Origin: JAGPUQ01 sp050250395
Lineage (GTDB): Bacteria > Pseudomonadota > Gammaproteobacteria > Pseudomonadales > Porticoccaceae
Direction of reading: 5' to 3'
Assembly: GCA_050250395.1 (NCBI GenBank)
Contig: JBFWOQ010000010.1
Span: 20,612 to 84,611, forward strand
Length of the DNA: 64,000 nt
Below are positions 1 through 9,200 of this stretch, one piece after another (position 1 is the stretch's first letter; each line of letters begins with the position of its first letter). Made by a program: the position numbers and the translations under genes. Under the pieces are notes generated by a model, which worked only from the letters and a program-made list of their open reading frames with translations, made no database searches and was not told the origin of the DNA.

Positions 1-153
1 GTTGAGCGCGGCAGCGACGGCCGGCACCGCTGTCGCCGGCACATGACCCAGTTCGTGCTGGATTTCATGGAGGATCGGCAGCAGGGCCCCGGGCAGGTGC
101 CGCAGCCGGTCGAGTATGCCGGCAACCCGGGGGTCGACCGTATCAGCGTCCAT
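1..153 (-). CDS. NAD-dependent formate dehydrogenase gamma subunit / NuoE-like protein (5' part only)
   Basis: Only the first 51 codons are inside the window; the gene continues past the left edge. Translating the minus strand from the ATG at 153 gives a protein beginning MDADTVDP and containing LPILHEIQHELGHVP followed by AVPAVAAALN. This is the N-terminal helical segment shared by NuoE, HoxE and FdsG, the small [2Fe-2S] thioredoxin-like subunits that pass electrons to the NADH-binding flavoprotein. A purine-rich stretch (GAGGAAG) lies just upstream of the ATG. The cysteine ligands of the iron-sulfur cluster would be further downstream, outside the window. NuoE of complex I is an alternative, but the form of the LPILH..Q.ELG segment and the gene starting alone here rather than inside a visible nuo operon make FdsG more likely. 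Confidence 0.6.
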   Translation of the reverse strand, partial: MDADTVDPRVAGILDRLRHLPGALLPILHEIQHELGHVPATAVPAVAAALN

Positions 154-334
154 CAAGCTTCCTCACGCAAGACGTCCCTCACAAAAAAAACCCCGCACAA
201 AAAAGTCCCCCAACAAAACGCGCAACACCGTGAAAAAATTGGCTATTCAACGCCACCGGCCGTGCTTGGCGCGGCGCTGGCCGGGTCGCGATGATAAACC
301 ATGCCCCCCGTCAAGTCTGCCGGACGCGGGCCGG

Positions 335-892
335 TCAGGGCGATACCGGCGGCGTTTTCAAGCCGTCTTCCGGCACGAAGACCAGTGCGGCGGAGTTCAT
401 GCAGTAGCGCAATCCCGTGGGCGGCGGCCCGTCCTCGAACACATGCCCCAGATGTTCGCCGCATTTCGACAATACCTCGGTGCGGCGCAGACCCCAGGCC
501 CAGTCGGGCTTCAGCACCACATTCCCCGATTCCAGCACATCGCGAAAACTGGGCCAGCCGGTCCCGGAATCGTATTTGTCGCGGGAATGGAACACGGGCA
601 GCCGGCAACCGGCGGTGATGTAGGTGCCGACCTGCTTGTTGTCATTGAGCGCACCGGTGAACGGGCGCTCGGTCGCGCCGCGCCACAGCACGTCGTATTG
701 TTCCGGCGTCAGCAACTGTTTCCACACGGGCTTGGGAATGGTCTCCAGGTGTTCGCCCGTCGCGATCAGCTCGCGTGCCCGCGCCACCGTCACGGCGGAC
801 TCCGTGCTCCAGGCGACCCGCCCGGCGATCAACCCACCCACCACCAGCACCGCGACCGTCGCGCCCGCCAGTACCCGCAATTTCTTGTTCAT
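335..892 (-). CDS. msrB: Membrane-anchored peptide methionine-R-sulfoxide reductase
   Basis: Reduces methionine-R-sulfoxide in oxidised proteins. I start at the ATG at 892 (MNKKLRVL), which opens directly into a hydrophobic helix (about residues 6-24) that would be an uncleaved anchor or signal peptide, so the enzyme probably works in the periplasm. The MsrB core follows: RPFTGALND, KYDSGTGWPSF, EHLGHVFEDG and the catalytic RYCMNSAAL near the C-terminus. In zinc-type MsrB proteins two CxxC pairs bind zinc. Here only the second cysteine of each pair position is visible (in TAGCRLPVF and in LSKCGEHLGH), so the zinc site is probably absent; the cysteine before GEHLGH could act as the resolving residue. 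It is divergent from the DUF849 gene with about 120 bp between them. About 185 aa. Confidence 0.9.
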   Translation of the reverse strand: MNKKLRVLAGATVAVLVVGGLIAGRVAWSTESAVTVARARELIATGEHLETIPKPVWKQLLTPEQYDVLWRGATERPFTGALNDNKQVGTYITAGCRLPVFHSRDKYDSGTGWPSFRDVLESGNVVLKPDWAWGLRRTEVLSKCGEHLGHVFEDGPPPTGLRYCMNSAALVFVPEDGLKTPPVSP

Positions 893-1014
893 GCTTCGAT
901 GCTCCCACGCTATCGCTGGTCTTGAGACGCCGGGAATGGATACCGGTTCCGGCACTGGTCCCGACTGTGATTGAATAGGCCTCACCCAAAACCAATAAAT
1001 AAGAGGCAAGGCCC

Positions 1015-1908
1015 ATGGCGCGCAAAAAAGTCTGGATCGAAGTGGCGTTGAACGGCGCCTGGCCCCGCGCCCTGCAACCCAATATCCCGGTCACCGCTGC
1101 CGAAATCATCGACGAGGGAGTGGCTTGCGTGAAAGCGGGGGCCGCCATCGTCCACGCCCATACGCTCGATCCGGTCAGCGGCCGCCAGAATACGGATCCC
1201 GACAACTGTCAGGCCTTCATCGCAGGTATCCAGCGTCAGGTGGACGCCATCGTCTACCCGACTGCCGTGGGCTTGCCGATGCCCGACGATGCCGCCCTGC
1301 GCTGTGCCACTACCGACGAGCTGACCCGGCGCGGCGCGCTGGAATGGGGCGTGCTCGACCCCGGCTCCTGCAACTTTTCCACCCGCGAGAGCGCGGCCAA
1401 TCTGTTCGGCAGCGACGGCGATGTCTATATCAACGGGCCGCGCGTGCTGCGCGCCAGCGCCGAACGCGCGGCCCAAAACGGCTGGCGCCCCGCCTATGCC
1501 TGTTACGAGCCGGGTTTCATCCGTGAAGGCGCCAAGCTGTACCGCGATATCCCGAGCCTCAAAACCCCGGTGTTCCGTTTCATGCTGTCGAGCGGTTTCA
1601 CGTTCTGCTTTCCGCCCCGCGACTGGGCGGTGGAAGCGCTGGCCAAACTGATGGCGGAGGAAGCTCCGGGCGCACCCTGGATGGTGGCGGGGCTGCATGT
1701 GGATCTGATCCCGCTGATTCCCGCCATCGTGGCGCTGGGCGGCCATGTGCGGGTGGGGCTGGAAGACGCGCCCTTCCACTGCCCGCGGCGCAACCCCGAG
1801 CTGGTTGCCGAAGCGGCAGCCGCGATTCGTGCCGCGGGAGCGGAACCGGCCAGCGCCGCTGCCGTGCGCGCCATTCTGGCGAAGGCCGACAGCGCGCGGG
1901 CGGGCTAG
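1015..1908 (+). CDS. BKACE-family beta-keto acid cleavage enzyme (DUF849)
   Basis: A full-length 297-aa member of the DUF849/BKACE family, zinc-dependent enzymes that condense a beta-keto acid with acetyl-CoA to give acetoacetate and a CoA ester. Diagnostic features are the N-terminal IEVALNGAW, the AAIVHAHTLD metal-ligand strand, YPTAVGL, LDPGSCNF and the C-terminal GGHVRVGLED, characteristic of this TIM-barrel family. The start follows an AAGAGGCAAGG ribosome-binding site. There is no carnitine- or lysine-degradation gene beside it to suggest the substrate, so the specific keto acid is unknown. The stop codon at 1906-1908 abuts what looks like the left end of an insertion sequence remnant. 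Confidence 0.88.
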   Translation: MARKKVWIEVALNGAWPRALQPNIPVTAAEIIDEGVACVKAGAAIVHAHTLDPVSGRQNTDPDNCQAFIAGIQRQVDAIVYPTAVGLPMPDDAALRCATTDELTRRGALEWGVLDPGSCNFSTRESAANLFGSDGDVYINGPRVLRASAERAAQNGWRPAYACYEPGFIREGAKLYRDIPSLKTPVFRFMLSSGFTFCFPPRDWAVEALAKLMAEEAPGAPWMVAGLHVDLIPLIPAIVALGGHVRVGLEDAPFHCPRRNPELVAEAAAAIRAAGAEPASAAAVRAILAKADSARAG

Positions 1909-3102
1909 CCCGGATATTTCACGAGAATTGGGCCGGCACAGCCTTATCAGTCTTGAAACCCGTATAAAATCAGGGTGCGAACAAGATCTTGTGGGGGACT
2001 GTCTCGATGCCAAAATGTACCGCTGATCAGATGGATTCTGGGCGTCCAGGACGCCGGGTGATCGAGGCCGAATTCGCCGGTCGCGCGCTCGGTTCCGACG
2101 GCGGGCCGATGCTCCTGCGCCGGGCGCATCGCAGGATCGGGCTCTCCGAGGCTGTGGCGAACGCGCTGCACGACCCGCGTGATCCAGGCCTGATCGAGCA
2201 CGCACCGCGCGACCTGGCCGCCCAGCGGCTCTACGGTCTGTGCCGCGGTTGCGAGGATCCGCGACCATACGGCATTGCGCCAGGACCCGCCGATGCAAAC
2301 GGCAGTCGGCACTGGCGAGAACCTGGGCAGCAGCCCGGCCCTGTGCCGCATGGAGGGTCGCGCCGACGCGGTGGCATTCAACCGGGTGCTGGTCGAACAA
2401 TTCATCGCCAGCCATCCGGCGCCGCCTGAGGCGCTGGTGCTGGATGTCGATGCCGCCGATATCCCCCTGCATGGCGACCGGAAGGACACGCAATGTCACG
2501 CCTTCAACGACAACTTCGGTTATTTGCCGCCGTATGTCCATGCGCGTCTGGCCCTGTTGGCCTGTGCGCCGCGCAAAAGCCGGATCGACGGCGCGAAGCG
2601 CGCTGCCGTGATCCCGCTCCTGGCTGTCCGGCTGCGTGAAGCGTGGCCCGATGTGCGGATCATCGTCCGGGGCGATTCCGGCTTCTGCCGGCAGCGGTTG
2701 ATTCGCCGGTGTGAAGGAAACCGGGTGGGCTACGTCATCGGGGTGGCGAGGAGTGTCGGGTTGCACCGGATAGTTGCGGGCTCGGAGGAGGAGATGGTCG
2801 CGCGCCATGCGGGATCGGGCCTCAAGCCGCACCGGATCAAGGCGACCCAGCTCGACCTGTTTGGCGCCCGCGCTTCCAGCTCCAGGTTCCTCGCCCACTG
2901 GCTGCGCGTGCGGAGCGAAGGGCTGGCCCATACCTTGATGTGGCGCCTGAGCGCGATGGCGCTCTCAGGCACCGAGCTAGCGCGCACGAGCGCTGCGACG
3001 ATCCGCGTAAAACGCTTCAAGATTGCCGCGGTGGCGATTCGCAATACCCGGCGCGCTGCGTTCGGTGCACCTTGGCTCGCAGCAACGGCGCCGCGGTCGT
3101 GA
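1909..3102 (+). mobile_element. Degenerate IS1380-type insertion sequence remnant
   Basis: The stretch starts immediately after the DUF849 stop codon with CCCGGATATTTCACGAG, which resembles the terminal repeat I associate with IS1380-family elements (from memory, not checked). It contains a broken transposase. I could not find a matching inverted copy of this end between 3100 and 3250, so the right terminus appears lost and the right boundary given is the end of the recognisable coding sequence. No target-site duplication could therefore be defined. The element lies directly upstream of the large polymer operon. Confidence 0.6.
2007..3102 (+). pseudogene. IS1380-family transposase, frameshifted and internally deleted
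   Basis: The protein signal is split over two frames. From the ATG at 2007 frame 3 gives the N-terminus (EAEFAGRALGSDGGPMLLRR, then HDPRDPGLIEH). Around 2255-2265, after RGCED, the reading shifts to frame 1, where DHTALRQDPPMQTAVG, LVLDVDAADIPLHG and IIVRGDSGFCR follow. These last two carry the first two catalytic aspartates of this IS4-like DDE transposase family. The C-terminal LDLFGARAS and GTELARTS segments are present, but the stretch between RGDSGFCR and LDLF is much shorter than usual, implying an internal deletion of roughly 70-80 codons. The family is normally about 430-450 aa. With a frameshift plus a deletion it should be inactive. Confidence 0.8.
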
Positions 3103-3250
3103 CCGTGCGAATGGTGGCAACAGGCCCTGGCTCGGGGCCCCTGCCGTGCACCGATCCCGCGCAAACGCTCGAACCGGTCTGGGCATTTTCCACGGACGAC
3201 ATCGCGATGCCCCCTAACAACAAGAGCTCCGATCGGCAGACTGCCTTCGC

Positions 3251-5911
3251 ATGTTGCTGGCTCCGATAAGCCGTTGGCATGCCGCCGGCCCGTGGATAGC
3301 CCTGACCACTTTTGCGGTGATCTGGTTGGGCAGCATGGTCGGTGTGTTTGCGTTGCCCGATGCCTGGGCGTATCGCTACTTTCACAGGGTCAATCCCCTT
3401 GCCAGGCCGGCACCGCAAGTGTTGCTGGTGGAAGCCGATTTCGAGCAGTTGCCGGCCGACAAGTGGCTGCCTCTCATTGCCCAACTGCAACGCTTCGGGC
3501 CACGGGCGATCGGTGTCCTGCGCCGACCCGCGCAAGTAACGGCGGAAGACCTGGAGATTGCCGGGAGGCAAGGGGTTGTTGTGGGCCTCACGGCCGCGTC
3601 GCAGGATTCCGTGGAAGACCCGGTGCTGACCTTGCCGCCGGCCCAGTGGCCAGAGGACATGGGGCGGTACCGGCCCCATGTCAGGTTTGGCACCATCGAC
3701 TACACCGGCACGGAGGCCGCGGTGGTAAGCCGGGCCACAGGAGCCCCGGCCGAGAAACGGGCCTTTCTGGTCGACTTTCGCCCCGGCGCGAACTATCTGC
3801 CGCTCATTCGGGCGGAGCGCGTGCTACGCGGCGATTTCACGGAGGATCTGGTCAAAGGTCGGGTCGTTCTGGTGGGTCGGGGCATTGATCCGACCAGCCC
3901 GCCCTTGCTGACACCGCTGCCGGGCGAGGTAGAGGTTTCACGCCTGGATTATGCCGGCTATGCGGTCGATACCCTGCTGCGTGGCAGGCCGGTACGGATG
4001 GCGGCCTGGTGGCAGAGCCTTCTGCTCTCGCTGACCTTGCTGGCGGCGGCGGCAGCGCTTTACTACCGTCTGGGCGTGCGCCCGGCATTGCCGATCGCCG
4101 TCAGCGGTACGCTGCTCATTTTGGTTGGCGGCTGGCTGGGACTGCATTTTCTCGGCCTGGTGTTGCCGGTGGCGGAGCTGATCGCGTTTCACCTGCTGCT
4201 CTGGTATCTGCTGGTTCGGCGTGAGCATCGCGGGGCATCCGACACGGTTGGCCGGCTCCTGCGGGCCAGCAGCAGCCGATTGTACGAACGCCTGTTACCC
4301 CAGGACTTCAACCGCATCGAGGATCCCTGGGCGCACATTATCCAGTCCGCCACACAGATATTCAGCCTGGAACGCGCCATCCTGCTCGAACGCCGCGGCG
4401 CCAAACACCTGCGCGAAATCAAGTCCTACCGCTGTTCTCTGGACGATATCGATGAGCGTCGCCGCGATTTTGAGCGTACCCCCTATTCCACCGCTATTGC
4501 CGAGGGCGGTCCGATCCTGTTGGAGCGGCCTTATCTGAAAGACCCGGCACCGGCCGGCCGACAGTTTCTCGCCCCACTGGAGTTCAACGGACAGGTGCTG
4601 GGCTTTTTTAGCGGCGAGGTGGCGGAAGATGCCATCAAGGGCAATCCGCTCTTTCTCTCCCTGCTGCGCAGCTTCAGCACGCAGATTGGCGAGCTTTTGT
4701 ATCGCCGTCAGGTGTGGCAGGACCGAGATCGGTACGACGCCAGCCGCTGGGTGCGTTTGCTGAGGCTCAACTCGATGCAAGCCGAGCACCAGTCTCTCAG
4801 TGAAGTATCCCTGCTGCTCGAACGCCGGCTCGGGCTGCTGGAAGATGTGATCAACGGCCTTCAGACGATCTCCATACTGTATGACCTGTTTGGTCAGGTC
4901 ATACAGATAAATCGCAGGATGGAGGAGTTTGTCGAGCGCGCCGGGCTGCCGATTTCTACCCTGAGTGCCGCCGAGTTGCTCGCGACTCTCGGTGCCATGC
5001 CGCTGTCTACCGCCCGTGAGCATCTTCAGCACATGGTACTGACCGAGGAAACGCTGGAGTTCTCGGTGCAGCTGCCCAAGGTCGAAGGCTCGTTCATGCT
5101 CATCGCGCGGCCACTTCAGGCCGACGCGAAGGAGGCCGCACAGCAGGTATCAAGGCCTTTCCGCCTTCAGGGGTTTTTGTTCGAGCTCATGGATGTGAGC
5201 CGGTTGGTGCGGTTGGAACGGCTCAAGGACGAGCTCGGCAACACGACCACTGCCGTTGTCCGAGATCACCTTGCCACGGCCATGCTGGCCGCCGAGCTGA
5301 CACGGCGAGATGACGTCGCCGACGCCGACAGGACCGCGTTCCAGGAGATGCTCGAACGCAAGCTCCAGCAGATAACGCGGACGCTGACCCGCGGCCAGAC
5401 CATGATCAATGCGGTGCAGGATATCTCCCTGCTGTCCGACTTCCCCGTCAGCATCCGGATGGTGCTGGAGGAGTTCACGACGCGCTGGCGGCCGCGGCTC
5501 GTACCCCTGGGGCTCGAACTGGTCTGCGAAAAGCCCCTGTTCAGCTCCTTCGTGCGGGTGGACGTGGCGCAGATCGGATCTGTGCTGGATGCCGTGATGA
5601 CGGTGCTTTCGGATGACTCCGTAGCCGGGGCCATCCGCCTTCGCCTGTACGAACAGGATGAGGGTGCCGTGCGATGGACCGTGATCAGCCTTGAAAACGC
5701 TGGCTACGGCATGTCCGACGAACGCCTGCAGGCAATCTTGCGCGGAGCGACGGATATCTCCACGCCCGCGTTTTACCGGCTCAAGCGGGCAGCGGATCAG
5801 GTGACCCTCTGGGGTGGCAAGTTGAGCGTGCTGTCGGCCTTCGGAGAAGGCATGCACTTTGAAATTCGCTTCCCGGGTTTTTCTCTTGACGATGAATTCA
5901 AAGACAACTAA
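3251..5911 (+). CDS. CHASE2-domain membrane sensor with degenerate histidine-kinase module
   Basis: 886 aa; first gene of the overlapping seven-gene operon. It has an N-terminal membrane helix (residues 14-34) and an extracytoplasmic CHASE2-type sensor (about 50-245, with FLVDFRPGANYLPLIRA and KGRVVLVGRG). Two or three membrane helices (about 250-325) follow, then a GAF-like region (about 360-490), a PAS-like region (about 530-630) and a C-terminal kinase-like region (about 655-880). The last has a helix pair where the H-box should be (RDHLATAMLAAEL rather than HE[LI]xTP). The ATPase fold has no recognisable N-box asparagine, keeps a G1-like ENAGYGM, and lacks the GLGL motif of the ATP lid, although the final GGKLSV and GEGMHFEIRFP resemble the end of an HATPase fold. 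It therefore looks like a pseudokinase or a strongly divergent kinase. No good ribosome-binding site precedes the ATG. The next gene starts inside its 3' end. Confidence 0.75.
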   Translation: MLLAPISRWHAAGPWIALTTFAVIWLGSMVGVFALPDAWAYRYFHRVNPLARPAPQVLLVEADFEQLPADKWLPLIAQLQRFGPRAIGVLRRPAQVTAEDLEIAGRQGVVVGLTAASQDSVEDPVLTLPPAQWPEDMGRYRPHVRFGTIDYTGTEAAVVSRATGAPAEKRAFLVDFRPGANYLPLIRAERVLRGDFTEDLVKGRVVLVGRGIDPTSPPLLTPLPGEVEVSRLDYAGYAVDTLLRGRPVRMAAWWQSLLLSLTLLAAAAALYYRLGVRPALPIAVSGTLLILVGGWLGLHFLGLVLPVAELIAFHLLLWYLLVRREHRGASDTVGRLLRASSSRLYERLLPQDFNRIEDPWAHIIQSATQIFSLERAILLERRGAKHLREIKSYRCSLDDIDERRRDFERTPYSTAIAEGGPILLERPYLKDPAPAGRQFLAPLEFNGQVLGFFSGEVAEDAIKGNPLFLSLLRSFSTQIGELLYRRQVWQDRDRYDASRWVRLLRLNSMQAEHQSLSEVSLLLERRLGLLEDVINGLQTISILYDLFGQVIQINRRMEEFVERAGLPISTLSAAELLATLGAMPLSTAREHLQHMVLTEETLEFSVQLPKVEGSFMLIARPLQADAKEAAQQVSRPFRLQGFLFELMDVSRLVRLERLKDELGNTTTAVVRDHLATAMLAAELTRRDDVADADRTAFQEMLERKLQQITRTLTRGQTMINAVQDISLLSDFPVSIRMVLEEFTTRWRPRLVPLGLELVCEKPLFSSFVRVDVAQIGSVLDAVMTVLSDDSVAGAIRLRLYEQDEGAVRWTVISLENAGYGMSDERLQAILRGATDISTPAFYRLKRAADQVTLWGGKLSVLSAFGEGMHFEIRFPGFSLDDEFKDN

Positions 5912-6272
5912 GCAGCGCATCCTGTTGGTTGACGACGATGCCGATCTGGCGCGTCTGGTGATCCATGTGCTGCGCGCGGCCAACTTCGAGGTCAGCCACG
6001 CGGCCACTGTCCCGGCGGCCATGAGTGCGGTGGCCGGGCAACCACCGGATCTGTTCATCGTCGATCTGCGGACGCCCGAGATCGACGATGGCCACCTCCT
6101 GCACCGGCTGCGACGGGACCTCGGCGCGACGCAGCCGGTGCTGATCCTGACCGGGATCGTGAAGCCGGACTTCGACGCCAGCCTGAAGGCCGCCGGTGCC
6201 GATGCCGTGGCGCACAAACCGGTGGATGGCCGGACCCTCGTCGGCCTCGTCCGCGGTCTCCTGGCGCGATGA
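5892..6272 (+). CDS. Stand-alone response regulator receiver protein
   Basis: 126 aa, consisting only of a receiver domain. It shows the acidic pocket (ILLVDDDAD), the phospho-acceptor aspartate in LFIVDLRTPEID, the conserved threonine in LILTG and the lysine in AHKPVDG; no DNA-binding or output domain follows. I chose the ATG at 5892, 20 nt inside the 3' end of the sensor gene, because the protein then begins MNSKTTKQRILLVDD as receivers normally do. Its stop overlaps the start of the PgsC-like gene (ATGA at 6269-6272). The arrangement suggests that it relays a signal from the CHASE2 protein or another kinase to a protein partner of the polymer machine rather than to DNA. Confidence 0.88.
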   Translation: MNSKTTKQRILLVDDDADLARLVIHVLRAANFEVSHAATVPAAMSAVAGQPPDLFIVDLRTPEIDDGHLLHRLRRDLGATQPVLILTGIVKPDFDASLKAAGADAVAHKPVDGRTLVGLVRGLLAR

Positions 6273-9200
6273 GCTGGGATTTTTTCCCGCTCTACCTTTT
6301 CCCGGGCGACGGCCTCGCCGGCGCTACCGTCATCACCACCGTCTGGGTGGGCGTGGCGGTGGTCGCCTTTCTCAATTTGCGCTTCGGCTGGAGCCTCGCC
6401 GGGCTGGTGGTCCCCGGCTATCTGATACCGCTGCTGATGATCAGGCCCGCGAGCGTGGTGGTGATCGTCGGCGAGGGCATGATCACTTACCTGCTCGTCC
6501 GCGCAACCTCCGCCCTGGGTGGCCGCTATCTCGGGCTCGCCGATTTCTTCGGGCGCGATCGCTTCTACGCGCTGGTATTGGCGAGCGTCATCGTGCGGGT
6601 GGCGTTCGATGCTTTCTGGCTGCCGGCCCTGGGTGCCTGGATCAACGACAGCTTCGGGCTGCGGTTCGATTACGCCACCAATCTGCACAGTTTCGGACTC
6701 ATCATCGTTGCGCTGATCGCGAACAACTTCTGGAAGCCCGGGATAGCGCGCGGCACGCTCTGGCTGCTGGTGACCCTCGGCGCCACCTTTGTGCTGGTGC
6801 GCTACGGTCTGATGGAACTCACCAACTTCTCGGTAAGCAATCTCAATTACCTCTACGAGGGCATTGCCAGCTCGATACTGGCGAGCCCCAAGGCTTATAT
6901 CATCCTGCTGATGACGGCGCTCATCGCCTCACGGATGAACCTGTACTACGGCTGGGAGTTCAACGGCATCCTCATTCCCTCGCTGCTGGCGTTGCAGTGG
7001 TATCAGCCCACCAAGTTGCTGGTCACCTTCGTCGAGGTCGGCGTGATTCTGGTGTCGGCGCACGTCTTGCTGAAGCTCCCGCTGTTCGCCAACATCAATC
7101 TTTCCGGGGCCCGCAAACTGTTTTTTTTCTTTACGATCGGTTTCGTTTACAAGCTGCTGCTTGGCCACGGACTGGTACTGTTCTTTCCGCAGATCAAGGT
7201 CACGGATTACTACGCCTTCGGCTATCTGATCGCCACATTGCTGGCCATCAAGATTCACGACAAGGCGATGGGTATCCGGGTGGTCCGGGCAACGCTGCAA
7301 ACCTCGCTTGCCGCCGTCGTGCTGGCGAGTGGTGTCGGATTTGCGTTGAGCTTTATCCCGACCCAACTGCGCGGTGAGCCTGGCGACAGTGCGCCCACGG
7401 TCGCGCCGCCGACGGCGGAGGCCGGACTGGAGGAATACCTGCTCAGGCAGCGGATGCTTGATTACGAGGCGCGGGAAATCCACCGTCCGCCGCAGCCGAA
7501 CGGCAGTCAACTGGACGCCTTCCAGAACGCCCTGGAGTCCCTGCACCGCTATCGCGCCACCGCCGATTCGCAACGGCTCCGCGAGGCGCAACGGGAATTG
7601 CACTACCTCGATTACGAGGTGGTGCTGTCGGAAGGCCGGTACCTGGTAATCAGGGAGCGCGGACGCCCGCGCGGATGGGGCACTTACGTCATCGACTCGC
7701 GCATCGGCAGCGATCTGGTGATCGAGGTGCCCGCCGCCGCCCGCGAACACGGCATCATCGAAGCGGGGCTGACGCTGTTTCGGCATCAGCAGGCGTTGGC
7801 GCTCGCTGTCGGCAGCGCTCTGTTGGGATCGCGTGAAGGCGACAGCGCCGATGTGACGCGAAATCCCGACACGCTTTTCCACCGGTTTCACCAAACGCTC
7901 GGCGCGCGCGACGCATTGCAGGTGCGGCTGATCACCCGGCAAACCGCGCGGCGGCTGCAAGGTATGCGCGACCCGGAACCGGAAGGCGCCGCGCTGGACG
8001 GTGCGGGGGACAGTCTGTTGTTGGTCAAGCAGGAGCTGCCGGAGGACCTGCAACTCAAACGGCTCGAACAGCTCTTGGGGAACCTGAAGCTCAGGTGGGA
8101 CGCGGTGGACATTCCGAATGTGCAGCGCGAGCGTTCGCGCACCGGTTTTGCGGAACTGTACCTGCATCCGGATGCACTGCGGCCGTTACTTGCAAGGAGC
8201 TTCCAGCATGGCTCCACGGCTGCCGAGATCGAGGAGATCAGGGGGTCGCTGCGCGCTTATCTGCTCGGCAAGGCCGCAACCATCCGGGAACTCGGCAACC
8301 TGCCCTTCACCGGGCCCAGCCTGGGCCAGTTGCTGTTCCTGGATGCCGAGGTGCTGACACCACTGGTGGCGTTGGTTCGGCGCAACGCGCGCCAGGACGC
8401 ATGGCCGGACGCGTCCCTGCGGGAATTGCGCTATCTCGACTATCTTGCCCAGGGCGTCGGTTATCGCATTCTGCGCTACCTGGATCGGGACGGCGACGGC
8501 CAGCGCGGGGATCAGTACCTGATTCTCGATGGCGCCGAGGCGGCGGCGCGACAGTGGGGAACCTATGTGATCCGCGCCAAGCCAGGTTCGGCGCAAATCG
8601 TTGAGGTGCCGCGGCCGGTATATGAAGACAATACACTGGAAGTCGGCGTCGCGCTGTTCGAGCACCTTGGGGCGCAAGCCTTGTTGATCGCCGGTAGCGC
8701 TCCGTTCGCCGATCCGCGGGGCCGCGCGGATGTCATAAACCCCGCCAACAGGCTCAGCGTATTCAATCTGGTGCACCAGACACTGGTGCGCGCGGTGGGC
8801 GATACCCCGCTCACGATCAGCCAGGTGCGGGGACTGGGCGCGCAGGCGGCAACCCGGGCGCCGAGCCTGGTCGCTTTCGAGAGCGGTTTGATACCGCAGG
8901 GCCTGGTGCCGGAGTCCCGGAAAGATCTGCTCCGCGCCCTGGCGTCGCTCGGCTTGGCGCCGGAGGAAGTGGGCGGCGCGCCGGAGAGCGCCGGCTACGA
9001 AGTGGGCTTCAATGCCCAGGCGCGCTATCTGGCCGCCACCCGCGACAAGGAGTTCGCGACGGTGTGGGTGGCGGCACGGGCGCGCCGGGCCTTTGCGCAG
9101 CAGTCCGACGATTGGCAGCAGCAAGCGCAGTTCCAGGCGTTGGGGATCGTCACCCGGAGCCAGCCGTTGATCGAGCATGTCGGCAACCACGGTGTTGGCC

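Noticed and set aside
982..2931. 649-codon minus-strand frame across DUF849 and the IS remnant
   Set aside because: It crosses two unrelated plus-strand genes and has no domain of its own; an antisense artefact.
3251..5911. CHASE2-linked adenylate cyclase
   Set aside because: CHASE2 often precedes a class III cyclase, but no cyclase motifs occur; the C-terminus resembles a histidine-kinase ATPase fold.
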